From: Stutzerimonas stutzeri
Lineage (GTDB): Bacteria; Pseudomonadota; Gammaproteobacteria; Pseudomonadales; Pseudomonadaceae
Reading direction: 5' to 3'
Assembly: GCA_002387205.1 (NCBI GenBank)
Contig: DGLA01000001.1
Coordinates: 172,955-236,954 of the forward strand
DNA length: 64,000 nucleotides
Shown: piece after piece, positions 1 through 7,822 of the stretch
How positions within the stretch are numbered: the first letter of the stretch is position 1
Layout: the number at the start of each line of letters is the position of its first letter
Program-made: the position numbers and the translations under genes
Notes under the pieces: generated by a model
Told to the model about the DNA's origin: nothing
The model's input: only the letters and a program-made list of their open reading frames with translations
The model's database searches: none

Positions 1-138
1 GACCTGATCGGTGCACACAGCAACGGCTTGCAGGCGGTCGGCGTCGGGTACGGCTTTGGCAGCCACGCCGAGCTGATGGCGCAATCGCCGGCTTATTACT
101 ACGCCACGCTGCCGGAGCTGCGCGCGGCGTTCGGTTAG
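1..138 (+). CDS. HAD-family phosphatase, C-terminal fragment
   Basis: The window opens inside this gene. Only the last 45 residues are visible, ending with TAG at 136-138. The fragment begins DLIGAHSNGLQAVGVGYGFG and continues SHAELMAQ, which matches the motif IV region and the following GYGxxxEL segment of phosphoglycolate-phosphatase-like HAD hydrolases. The Asp at residue 1 would be one of the Mg2+-binding acidic residues. The substrate cannot be inferred from this piece. Its stop codon overlaps the stop codon of the convergent PhoD-like gene by two bases, so there is no spacer or terminator between them. The truncation is caused by the window edge; nothing suggests a pseudogene. Confidence 0.75.
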   Translation, partial: DLIGAHSNGLQAVGVGYGFGSHAELMAQSPAYYYATLPELRAAFG

Positions 139-2078
139 GGCGTCTGGTCGCGCTCGGGCGCGAAGCTTACAGGCGGTGACCCATCAGCGTTGATCTGCTC
201 CACCCGCGCCGGGCGACCCTCTGCGTCGAGTCGAACGCGGCCGATACCCGAGCCGTTCCACAAACGCTCACCGGACCGGCTGCGGCTCGGCAGCCACGGC
301 TGGACCCGCACGCGGCGGCGCTTGGTGAACCAGTTCAAGGGTGAGCGCGGCGAATACAGCCAGCGGTTGAGCCGATCGAAGAGGTCAAGCAAGCGCGGCG
401 GAAACTCGTTTTTCACGCCGCTGCTGGTGATCTGCCATAACCGCGGGCCCTCGGCACGGCCGCGAATGCGCACCTCATAGGCGAACGAGTAATGCACGTC
501 GCCGGACAGGATCACGTAGTTACCCGGCGTGCGGGTGTGGCGGAAGATATTGAGCATGGCCTGGGCCGCGCCGCGGTGGGCCATCCAGTTTTCGGCGTCG
601 ACCAGCAGCGACAGCCCGGCCCAGCTGAACACGCGCTGCACGGTCTCGATCAGCTTGACGCCGAACATTGGCGCCGGCGAGACGATGATCACCGAACGAT
701 GGTCGAGCAATTCCTGCTGGAAGTCGGTCAGGGCCTCCCAATCCATCAGCCCCGAAGGCCGGCTCAGGTTGCGCTCGCTGCGCCAGCGGCGGGTCCGGGT
801 ATCCAGCACCACCAGGGCCGGCTCGCTGGGTATGACAAAGCCCCAGTCGCCGCGCTCCAGCAACTCGTCAACCACTCGATCATGCAGGGCACAATCGAGT
901 CGCCCCTGTTCACCGCTGTCCAGCAGCGCCTCGACTGCGCCTAATGACGTGACGCAGGCATCCGGCGCGTTGCCCCAGGCCTGGCACAACAGATAGCCGA
1001 GCAAGGCGTTGCCGATGATTCGGCGGGAAAAGGGATGGCCGTAGGCGGTCTGCTCCCAGCGGGCGCTGAGGTTCCAGTCATCGGTGATGTCGTGGTCATC
1101 GAAGATCATCAGCGAAGACAGGTGCGCCAGCGCTCGTGCGACCTGCGGCAAGCCTGCCTGGAAGGCATTGACAGCGCTCAGCTCACGAGCCCAACGGTCA
1201 GCCAGCTCGCCGTCCAGCTGGGGTGACTGAAGTTCGATCAACCGCCAGGGCACCGGCGACCAGACCAGCAGGTACATGGCCAGGACCTCGCCCAGCGACA
1301 CCAGATGGTTGTGTGCGCTGGAGGTGGTAAACACCGGCTTCTCGACGCCACCGAAGAAGCGCTCACGCAGGGCCTCGTTGGATTTGAACGCTGGCAGCAG
1401 TTCGGCGCGCCGGTAATAGGTCGCCGGATGCGCCATCAACTCATCGCTGTCAGCGACGGTCGCACCTTCTAGGCATTCGCTGTAGAGCCCGAGCCGGCGA
1501 ATCAGCGCATGGATGGCCACCAATGTCGGGCCGGCTACGTCATCGGCATAGATCTGGTCGCCGGTCATCAACAGCGCGGCGGGCCAGTGCTCGGGTGATT
1601 GGCGGGCCTGGGCGACCAATGAATCGACGGTAACCAACCCATCCGCCGAGGCGTGGTGCGGCTTGCGGCAGGAGCCGTGCAGCAGATCGTCATAGCGCGA
1701 ACGAACGACGAACGCCGGGCGCTCGAACCCTTCATGGATCAGGTGCGGCGCCCAATCGGCGATGCCCTGCTCACCGCCTTCGCGCTCGATCAACAGGTCG
1801 TACTCGATCAAGCGATCGACCGGCAGCTGCGTATCCAGGCGGACATCGATCAGGTGCAACCAGGCCGAGGTACCGACGCGCAGCTGGCGACAGGCCTCGC
1901 CTTCCACTGCCAGCGATACCGACGCCTCTCCCTCGGGCTGCAACCTCAGGTGCAACTGCAGCGGCTCGCTGGCCACCAGCCAGAGCACCAGCCGGCCCGT
2001 TTCGAGCCGGCGCAGCATAGGCCCGGCAAGCACGAGGGGAAGGGATGCAGCGGTGTCGGATGGTGCGGGGCTGGGCAT
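135..2078 (-). CDS. PhoD-like metallophosphatase family protein
   Basis: A 647-residue protein with the hallmarks of the PhoD/alkaline phosphatase D superfamily, which are metal-dependent phosphatases or phosphodiesterases. Visible metal-ligand blocks are HGSCR (about residue 135), LLMTGDQIYADD (about 170), FDDHDITDDWN (about 330) and SGDVHYSF (about 530). These are the expected Asp, Asn and His clusters in order. I see no clear signal peptide or Tat motif at the N-terminus, unlike classical secreted PhoD, so a cytoplasmic location is likely. The ATG at 2076-2078 is preceded by only a weak GAG. The C-terminal 60 residues are rich in Arg. The gene is monocistronic: it converges on the HAD gene and has the 2.1-2.7 kb repeat block upstream. 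The substrate is unknown. Confidence 0.85.
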   Translation of the reverse strand: MPSPAPSDTAASLPLVLAGPMLRRLETGRLVLWLVASEPLQLHLRLQPEGEASVSLAVEGEACRQLRVGTSAWLHLIDVRLDTQLPVDRLIEYDLLIEREGGEQGIADWAPHLIHEGFERPAFVVRSRYDDLLHGSCRKPHHASADGLVTVDSLVAQARQSPEHWPAALLMTGDQIYADDVAGPTLVAIHALIRRLGLYSECLEGATVADSDELMAHPATYYRRAELLPAFKSNEALRERFFGGVEKPVFTTSSAHNHLVSLGEVLAMYLLVWSPVPWRLIELQSPQLDGELADRWARELSAVNAFQAGLPQVARALAHLSSLMIFDDHDITDDWNLSARWEQTAYGHPFSRRIIGNALLGYLLCQAWGNAPDACVTSLGAVEALLDSGEQGRLDCALHDRVVDELLERGDWGFVIPSEPALVVLDTRTRRWRSERNLSRPSGLMDWEALTDFQQELLDHRSVIIVSPAPMFGVKLIETVQRVFSWAGLSLLVDAENWMAHRGAAQAMLNIFRHTRTPGNYVILSGDVHYSFAYEVRIRGRAEGPRLWQITSSGVKNEFPPRLLDLFDRLNRWLYSPRSPLNWFTKRRRVRVQPWLPSRSRSGERLWNGSGIGRVRLDAEGRPARVEQINADGSPPVSFAPERDQTP

Positions 2079-2106
2079 TCAACAGCTCGATGGGCGGTCT
2101 CAAGTT

Positions 2107-2728
2107 TCGTAGGTTGGATTAGCCAAAGGCGTAATCCGACATTCGTGCGTGGTGGTGCGGTTGGGTTGTTGGGTGATGGTATAGCCTTTTCGCGGTTAAC
2201 GACGGAAGCGCCTTCGGCGATTCCATCCTACGGAAAGCTGGCTTGCGATCGGGCAAACGGTGGATGAAAAGAGCGTCATCCACCCTACGGTCTCAAGTTT
2301 TCGTAGGTTGGATTAGCCAAAGGCGTAATCCGACGTTCGTGCGTGGTGGTGCGCTTGTGTTGTTGGGCGATGGTATAGCCTTTTCGCGGTTAACGACGGA
2401 AGCGCCTTCGGCGATTCCATCCTACGGAAAGCTGGCTTGCGATCGGGCAAACGGTGGACGAAAAGAGCGTCATCCACCCTACGGTCTCAAGTTTTCGTAG
2501 GTTGGATTAGCCAAAGGCGTAATCCGACGTTCATGCGTGGTGGTGCGGTTGTGTTGTTGGGCGATGGTATAGCCTTTTCGCGGTTAACGACGGAAGCGCC
2601 TTCGGCGGTTCCATCCTACGGAAAGCTGGCTTGCGATCGGGCAAACGGTGGATGAAAAGAGCGTTATCCACCCTACGGTCTCAAGTCTCGCAGGTTGGAT
2701 TAGCCAAAGGCGTAATCCGACGTTCATG
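2107..2728. repeat. Tandem array of three ~194-bp units plus a partial fourth
   Basis: The motif TAGGTTGGATTAGCC starts at 2110, 2304 and 2498, and with one change at 2691, giving spacings of 194, 194 and 193 bp. The units are almost identical; differences include GTGATGG/GCGATGG and one-base changes after CGACGTTC. Each complete unit holds two dyads. One is GTTGGATTA-N10-TAATCCGAC, with one G-T pair. The other is a perfect GGTGGATGA-N8-TCATCCACC (for example 2259-2284). The array fills the entire spacer between the PhoD-like gene and the serine hydrolase gene. Apparent ORFs across it repeat the same peptide and are not credible genes. Confidence 0.93.
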
Positions 2729-2738
2729 CTGGATGTCA

Positions 2739-3320
2739 TCAGGCGCTCCGTTGCACCTGCTCGCCGATCAGAGATTGCAGACGATGGAGAAAGCCGAGCC
2801 CTTCCTCCCATCGATGGTGCCCTGAGGCCACGTTGATATGCCCGACGCCACTGAGCAGCGTCACTTCGCTCCCCCAGGCTTTGCCCATGGCACGCGCCCG
2901 CTCGGCGCTTGCGGCTGGATCATTGTCGGAACCCACCAGCACGCTCGGGAACGGCAGCGGCGTCAAGGGCAACGGCGCGAAGTTGCGCAAAGGCTCGGGG
3001 CAGCCCGGTCGCTCGACGTCCGCCGGGGTGACCAACAGCGCACCCCGAACCCGCCGCAGCGCATCGGGCGCCGCCTGCGCCACCCAATGCGCGACGGTCG
3101 GACAGCCGAGGCTGTGAGCGATCAGGACAACCGGCTCCGGCGCTGTGGCGATTCCGTGATCAAGTTCGGTTACCCAGTCAGGGCGTTGCGGCTGCATCCA
3201 GTCGGCCTGCTCGACGCGTCGGCTGTTCGGCAGGGTGCGCTGCCAGTGACTCTGCCAATGATCCTCAGGCGAGCCGTGCCAGCCGGGGACGATCAGATAA
3301 TGGAACGGTCCGCGCCGCAT
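2739..3320 (-). CDS. RBBP9/YdeN-type alpha/beta serine hydrolase
   Basis: A 193-residue alpha/beta hydrolase of the small RBBP9/YdeN family. The N-terminus carries the typical VPGWHGSPEDHWQS motif (residues 11-24). The nucleophile elbow is AHSLGC (Ser about 70). The catalytic Asp is in VGSDNDP and the His in GVGHINVASGHH near the end. Length matches the family (about 180-200 residues). Cytoplasmic; physiological substrate unknown. The ATG at 3318-3320 has GAGG about 8 bases upstream. It stands alone: a terminator at 3449-3474 isolates it from the ferritin-like genes upstream on the same strand. Its stop lies about 10 bp from the end of the tandem repeat array. Confidence 0.85.
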   Translation of the reverse strand: MRRGPFHYLIVPGWHGSPEDHWQSHWQRTLPNSRRVEQADWMQPQRPDWVTELDHGIATAPEPVVLIAHSLGCPTVAHWVAQAAPDALRRVRGALLVTPADVERPGCPEPLRNFAPLPLTPLPFPSVLVGSDNDPAASAERARAMGKAWGSEVTLLSGVGHINVASGHHRWEEGLGFLHRLQSLIGEQVQRSA

Positions 3321-3394
3321 AGGATGGCCTCATGTAGTCGCTGAGCCGTGAGTCTATCGCTCGAGAACCCGCCAAAAGAAAGAATAAGAACGCA

Positions 3395-3408
3395 TTTGCT
3401 TATGCAAA
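3395..3408. promoter_or_regulatory. Dyad upstream of the RBBP9-type gene
   Basis: TTTGC-TTAT-GCAAA lies about 75 bp before the hydrolase start in a locally AT-rich stretch. This 175-bp spacer is the only AT-rich part of the neighbourhood and must contain the hydrolase promoter. The arms are short and no regulator can be named. Confidence 0.3.
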
Positions 3409-3448
3409 AACACAAGACTAATGAAGCGTCGCGCCTACCATACGCGCA

Positions 3449-3474
3449 TAAAAAAGACGCGCCGGAGGCGCGCC
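3449..3474 (-). terminator. Rho-independent terminator of the ferritin-like operon
   Basis: Read on the minus strand, a GC-rich stem (GCGCGCC / GGCGCGT, loop TCC) is followed by C and six T residues. It begins 22 bp beyond the stop of the 240-residue ferritin-like gene, so it fits the end of that two-gene transcript. Confidence 0.85.
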
Positions 3475-3496
3475 AAGGGTTTGAAGCGCACGCGTA

Positions 3497-4219
3497 TTAC
3501 TGGACTTGCCTGATCAGGTCTTGACGCAGAAGAGTCTTGATCTTGACCAGATGGTCGTCTTCCTGCTCTTTGGCTTTGTGAAAGCCCTTGGCGATCCGGG
3601 GATGTCCGCCGGCTTCGGCCAGTTCGATCAGCAATTCCCAAGCTGCGTTGTCCTCGAGCTCGGCCGTCAGCAATGCGCTGATGCCCTGCGCGATGTTAGT
3701 ACGTGGATCGGTCACCACCTGAAGCACGCCCATGGATTTGACCGCTACGACATCGGCACAGGGCGTCTGCGCTGTAGGATCGGCACCAAGCGTCTCGATC
3801 GCCTCAGCGACCATGTTCATGTGTTCGAACTCTTCGTCGCGAATGTGCTGCAGCACCTGAATCAGATCCGACTCGGCCGTTTCAAGAGCTCTGGCCTTGG
3901 CGATCATGGCGTCATACAGTCGAACGCCAGTCCGCTCGAAGGCCAGGCGCTCGCCGAGTTTGTCGACCAGCAGCTCAGGACTCTTGCCCAGCGCCATGTC
4001 GAACGTCGACTTAAGCATGCCCTTGGCAGAGCCTGGAACCGGTACCGAACCGATGCGATCGGCTTCTTCGGCGCGGGTCGCGCGCTCCATCATCATGCCT
4101 TTGGAATCGCCCGGTACGTCCGGATGGATTTCATTGACGGCGTCGAGCAGGCTCTTGGTGTCCTTCGGGGACATCTGCACGCCGGTGAAATTGGTACCCA
4201 GTTTTGCTGAAGTTGTCAT
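3497..4219 (-). CDS. Ferritin-like domain protein (240 aa)
   Basis: A predicted helical-bundle protein of the ferritin-like superfamily. After an 85-residue variable N-terminus, helix-rich segments carry ERTGVRLYDAMI (about 97), DEEFEHMNM (about 129), ELEDNAAWELL (about 191) and KEQEDDHLVKI (about 218). The spaced Glu and ExxH-type pairs are what a di-iron or manganese site would need. The middle contains an inserted loop TAQTPCADVV. There is no signal peptide. AGGAG lies just upstream of the ATG. It follows the 391-residue ferritin-like gene by 12 bp, so the two are probably cotranscribed and may form a complex. Metal storage, oxidase activity or stress protection are all possible; I cannot choose. 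Confidence 0.75.
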   Translation of the reverse strand: MTTSAKLGTNFTGVQMSPKDTKSLLDAVNEIHPDVPGDSKGMMMERATRAEEADRIGSVPVPGSAKGMLKSTFDMALGKSPELLVDKLGERLAFERTGVRLYDAMIAKARALETAESDLIQVLQHIRDEEFEHMNMVAEAIETLGADPTAQTPCADVVAVKSMGVLQVVTDPRTNIAQGISALLTAELEDNAAWELLIELAEAGGHPRIAKGFHKAKEQEDDHLVKIKTLLRQDLIRQVQ

Positions 4220-4231
4220 GTCCTGTTCTCC

Positions 4232-5407
4232 TCAAGAAACCTTGCGCATGCCCATGAGTTCACCGCCCGGGGCCCACTGATAACCCGCCGAGACAATATT
4301 CGACGCGATGCCTTCGGAATTGAGCTGGGCCCGATAGTCTAGGGAGTTCTGCGGCTCCTGGCTCTTGTCGACGTACTGGGTGCCGCTGGAGCGCAGGTTG
4401 ACCTCGGCCGCCAGGACCTGACGGACAAACTCACGCTGGCTCTTGAACTCGATCATCTTCGGCAGCGGGCCGCCGAGGATTTCCGCCGGATCGCGGCGCT
4501 CGATGTTCTTGAAGTGCTCACAGGCGATGTTCAGGTGGCCCAGCTCGTAATCGAGGAAGCGCTCCCACATGGCCTTGATACGCGGGTTGGTTTCCTGCTC
4601 GGCACAGCTGGCGTAGGCATAGACTTCCATCGCCTCGTGCACCAGCCACTTCTCCATGAAGGATTCCTGCGGATCGGCCAGCGAGCCGTACTGGGTGACG
4701 TGCTGCTCTTCGACCGAGGCGATCTCGGCGTAGAGCTGGCGCGCCAGCGGGTCGGCGAACAGCGGGCCGATGTTCTGGTAGTAGTCATGCGTCTGGAATT
4801 CGGCGGCGGTGATCAGGGCGCAATGAATCTTGGTGATCAGGTCCGCCTGCTCCTTCGCGTAGCTTTCGCGCAGGTCATTTTCAGGGTGGCGATGATGCTC
4901 GGACGTCTGCCGACCCGGCACGATATCGGTGTAGCCCTGCAGGATGTTGTTTGCATCCTTGCCTTCGAGGCGGTCGAGCATGGCCGAGTAGCGGTACAGG
5001 TGGTCGAAATCTTCCAGCAGACCATAGCGATAGGTCTGTGCCTGGTAGGGATCGGGCTCAGTCTGGGCGACCGCGGCAGTCACTTCGATGGCGACCTGCT
5101 CGTAGGCAACCGTGGTTTCCAGGGGCGAGTGGTCGGCGGAGATCAGCCAGTTGATCATGGTCGCCTGGTGCTGCTCGGCGCGACGGATCTCAGCGAGCGG
5201 GCCACGCAGCTGGCCGGTGATACGCGCAATGCCATGCTTGAGGCGCAGCGCGTCGGTTTCGACACCGTTCATCAGGATGATGCGCACCCGGGTAAAGGCG
5301 TCGTCGTCGAGCTTGCTGATGGGCTTGCCCGCCATTTCCTTCCAGGTGAACTTCTGCTTGTCGAGCGGCGTGCCCTTGTTGTCGAGAATGCCGGTTAGGT
5401 TGTCCAT
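4232..5407 (-). CDS. Ferritin-like/hypothetical helical protein (391 aa)
   Basis: First gene of a two-gene operon; GGAGG sits a few bases before the ATG. The protein is long for a ferritin fold. It starts MDNLTGILDNKGTPLDKQKF and contains repeated Glu/His signatures: EQHQATMINWL (about 79), EVTAAVAQ, AAEFQTHDYY (about 202), SVEEQHVTQYG (about 230), HEAMEVYAY and DYELGHLNIACEHF (about 285). EEQH and ELGH are ExxH pairs typical of di-iron helical bundles. No membrane segment or signal peptide is visible. The specific role is unknown. Its partner 12 bp downstream has the same kind of motifs, suggesting a hetero-oligomer. Confidence 0.65.
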   Translation of the reverse strand: MDNLTGILDNKGTPLDKQKFTWKEMAGKPISKLDDDAFTRVRIILMNGVETDALRLKHGIARITGQLRGPLAEIRRAEQHQATMINWLISADHSPLETTVAYEQVAIEVTAAVAQTEPDPYQAQTYRYGLLEDFDHLYRYSAMLDRLEGKDANNILQGYTDIVPGRQTSEHHRHPENDLRESYAKEQADLITKIHCALITAAEFQTHDYYQNIGPLFADPLARQLYAEIASVEEQHVTQYGSLADPQESFMEKWLVHEAMEVYAYASCAEQETNPRIKAMWERFLDYELGHLNIACEHFKNIERRDPAEILGGPLPKMIEFKSQREFVRQVLAAEVNLRSSGTQYVDKSQEPQNSLDYRAQLNSEGIASNIVSAGYQWAPGGELMGMRKVS

Positions 5408-5441
5408 GGAGCCTCCGTTTGAACGGCTTGTATTGGCTAGG

Positions 5442-5457
5442 CGTACGAATCCGTACG
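5442..5457. promoter_or_regulatory. Inverted repeat CGTACG-N4-CGTACG upstream of the ferritin-like operon
   Basis: Two perfect CGTACG palindromic hexamers separated by AATC lie 35-50 bp upstream of the start of the 391-residue gene. This position would overlap a promoter or 5' leader. A further palindrome, GTTGAG-T-CTCAAC, is at 5586-5598 in the same 250-bp spacer. Both are candidate operators only; the regulator is unknown. Confidence 0.35.
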
Positions 5458-5657
5458 GCTAAATCACGGGTCAGCAGCGCTGACGGCCTAGAAAAGGGAC
5501 GGAGGCAAGCGGAAAAGAATTCCGTGAATTTTGCTGTGAACATGCAAGGAGTCGACAGGCGGCAGCTGGCATCCCCTTCGAATAGGTTGAGTCTCAACGA
5601 AAGGGAATCGGCAACGACACCTTGCCGCATGGGACCTCAAACGAAGCGGCGAGTGTT

Positions 5658-6731
5658 TCAGCGAAGCGCGTCCAACCGACTCTTCCGCTCGTCGGGACGC
5701 AGGCGGCCCAAGGCAGCCGCTTCGGTATAGAAACGCTGCCAATCACCGCCGACCTGCTCGAATAATGCGGCGAACGCAGGCACCCACCGATCATAGAGAC
5801 CGAACGGAACCAGACTGGCATTGTTAAGCGGCTGGGCCATCCAGCGATCGAAGCGGCCGTCACCCTCCAAGGGCCCGTTGCGCAACTGCCCATAGGCCTG
5901 CCGCATGCGCATGAATTCGTCACGCTTGGCGGCGCGCATTGCAGACTCGCTCAAGCCGGATGCATAGATCGCCGCCAACCGGTCTCGGGTCGCCAGCACC
6001 AGCCTGCTGAGATCGGCGTACTGGTTGCGTGCGGCCTCGCCCGGTGGCGGCAGGCCGCGGCTGGCGCGCCACTGCCGCAGCCCTTCGCGCTCGACGAAGG
6101 AGGCAAAGGACTCGTTGAAGGATGTGTCATCGGACACATAGAGCTGCTGATGCGCCAGCTCGTGGAAGATCAGCCCGGCCAGCCGCTCGTCATCCCAGCG
6201 CAGCATGGAACTGAGCAGCGGATCGTCGAACCAGCCCAGGGTGGAGTAAGCCTGCACGCCGGCCACCAGCGTGTCGTGGCCTTCCGCTTTCAACAAGGCC
6301 GCCTGCCCCCGTGCCCGACCCTCCTGGTAATAGCCGCGATAGGCGACGCATCCGGCGATCGGAAAACAGTGTGTCAGCGGAGCCACGGAAAACTCCTCGG
6401 TGGCGAACACATTCCACACCACATAGGGCCGCTGGATGTCTGCATACACTTCATAGCTGCGGTTGTCCGGCAGCGCCAGGGCGGAACTGGCAAAGCGTCT
6501 GGCCTGCAGCGCCAGGGCGAGCCGTTGACGCAATTGCGGATCGGTCTGGGGGCGGTCGATGACGGCGGTGATCGGCTCGCGCTGGCGTAGCAGATCCATC
6601 TGGCCGCCCGCCAACTGACCGTAATAAGTGCTGCAACCGCTCAGAAAAATGCATAGCGATAGCGGAACCCAACGGGCGACCGGATTGTCGACAAGGGCGG
6701 TCTGCGGCTTCCTAGACAAAGGCTGGTCCAC
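5658..6731 (-). CDS. Aminopeptidase-like zinc metalloprotease, predicted lipoprotein
   Basis: The protein carries the zinc-binding HExxH motif in IFHELAHQQLY, followed about 20 residues later by NESFASFVE, which can supply the third ligand. This matches the Pseudomonas 'aminopeptidase' family (Pfam Aminopep, from memory). Near the N-terminus PLSLCIFLSGCSTYYG contains a lipobox (LSGC), so it is probably an outer-membrane lipoprotein. I chose the GTG at 6729-6731 because CTGGAGGG lies about 10 bases upstream. An ATG at 6813-6815 would add 28 residues that do not look like a signal peptide. The gene is divergent from the small lipoprotein at 6847. Substrates are unknown. Confidence 0.7.
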   Translation of the reverse strand: MDQPLSRKPQTALVDNPVARWVPLSLCIFLSGCSTYYGQLAGGQMDLLRQREPITAVIDRPQTDPQLRQRLALALQARRFASSALALPDNRSYEVYADIQRPYVVWNVFATEEFSVAPLTHCFPIAGCVAYRGYYQEGRARGQAALLKAEGHDTLVAGVQAYSTLGWFDDPLLSSMLRWDDERLAGLIFHELAHQQLYVSDDTSFNESFASFVEREGLRQWRASRGLPPPGEAARNQYADLSRLVLATRDRLAAIYASGLSESAMRAAKRDEFMRMRQAYGQLRNGPLEGDGRFDRWMAQPLNNASLVPFGLYDRWVPAFAALFEQVGGDWQRFYTEAAALGRLRPDERKSRLDALR

Positions 6732-6846
6732 CTGCGATGACCCTCCAGGGGTCGGTGCGCATGAGCCTACAACGACATCGAAGCCCACCCAAAACCGAAC
6801 ATGCAGACGCGACATAGCAGGCCGCTACCGGTCGGAGACCCTGTTC

Positions 6847-7272
6847 ATGCGAACCCTGATACTTGCTCTTGCGCTGTCCAGCCTGGGCGGTTGCGCCATG
6901 TGGATGCCCAAGCCTGACCCGAACCAGGCCTGGATTGACCTCGCCCCGCACGGCGAGACCGAACTGGTGGCCGTGGCGGTCGATGACCAGCCACTCGATG
7001 ATGGGCGCTATTTTCAGGTCGAACCCGGCAGCCATCAGCTGGGCATGCGCTATCGCTTCGAAGTCGGCCCGGCCAACGTCGGAAGCGACAGCGAGGCCCT
7101 GCCGCGCGACTGCCGGCTGACCCTGAGCTACGACAGCTTCGACGCCGGTGCCCGCTATCGCCTGGTCGCCGGCGGTTACGGCTTCCGTCCCTGGGCCAAG
7201 CTTTACGACCAGAACGACCAGCTTCTGGCCAAGGCGACCGAGCGCGGTTGCGGCGGAGTCGCAACACGCTGA
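6847..7272 (+). CDS. Small predicted lipoprotein (paralogue A)
   Basis: A 141-residue protein with a short signal peptide, MRTLILALALSSLGGCAM, whose lipobox SLGGC predicts acylation at Cys16. The mature part has WIDL, DGRYFQVEPGSHQLGMRYRF, an RLTLSYDSFDAGARYRL segment and a C-terminal Cys. It shares its order of motifs (AWxDL, DGRYFQV, PGxHxL, Y-F-GxRY) with the next gene. The ATG at 6847 is preceded by a modest GGAG. Function unknown. The fold is probably a small beta-sandwich, inferred only from alternating hydrophobic strands. Confidence 0.65.
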   Translation: MRTLILALALSSLGGCAMWMPKPDPNQAWIDLAPHGETELVAVAVDDQPLDDGRYFQVEPGSHQLGMRYRFEVGPANVGSDSEALPRDCRLTLSYDSFDAGARYRLVAGGYGFRPWAKLYDQNDQLLAKATERGCGGVATR

Positions 7273-7386
7273 CGCTGTGAACCGTTCGCCGGTGAAGCAG
7301 TCGTTGAAATAGAGCCCCATCTGGCTCAGGCTCAATGGCTGACCGCGGCAGCACAGGCTGATCCTGCGGACCCCGGAGGATCCATC

Positions 7387-7797
7387 ATGCGTCTGTCGCT
7401 CCCGCTACTCCTGGTGTTAGGCCTGACCGGCTGTGCCGGCCCGCTACCCGCCCCTGACCCCGGCATGGCCTGGGTCGACCTGACCGCGCAACCCAGCGAC
7501 ATCTTCATGTCCGACCAACTGGACGGCGAACGCACGCCCGACGGTCGCTATTTCCAGGTCAGCCCCGGTGCGCATGAACTCGAGGCGCGCTACGAATTCG
7601 AAATCAGCAGCGGCGGCTTTGGCGATTTTGGCGATACCCAGTACCTGCGCTGCACCCTGGTGATCGACTACGACAATTTCCAACCCGGCCGGCGTTACCT
7701 GTTCCAGGCCCGATCGCTGGGCTTCACCCCACAAGGCTGGCTGCGCGATGAAGACCGTAATGTCCTGGCGCGCGCCGAAGCCGAGCACTGCTACTGA
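7387..7797 (+). CDS. Small predicted lipoprotein (paralogue B)
   Basis: A 136-residue protein with signal peptide MRLSLPLLLVLGLTGCAGPL (lipobox LTGC, acylated Cys16). Its mature sequence parallels the upstream lipoprotein: AWVDLTAQP, DGRYFQVSPGAHELEARYEF, CTLVIDYDNFQPGRRYLFQA and a C-terminal Cys-Tyr. GGAGG lies 8 bases before the ATG. The 114-bp gap from its paralogue contains no clear terminator, so cotranscription is possible. Function unknown. The conserved Cys in the middle and the one at the C-terminus of both copies could form a disulfide. Confidence 0.75.
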   Translation: MRLSLPLLLVLGLTGCAGPLPAPDPGMAWVDLTAQPSDIFMSDQLDGERTPDGRYFQVSPGAHELEARYEFEISSGGFGDFGDTQYLRCTLVIDYDNFQPGRRYLFQARSLGFTPQGWLRDEDRNVLARAEAEHCY

Positions 7798-7822
7798 GCA
7801 GCCGTCAGCAAAGAGGTAGACG

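Noticed and set aside
1..138. Pseudogene fragment of a HAD phosphatase
   Set aside because: The frame is open from the first base; truncation is due to the window edge.
2243..2655. Small ORFs inside the tandem repeats
   Set aside because: They recur only because the DNA repeats, and lack ribosome sites and family motifs.
2107..2728. CRISPR array
   Set aside because: The repeated unit is 194 bp and contiguous, with no unique spacers, leader or cas genes.
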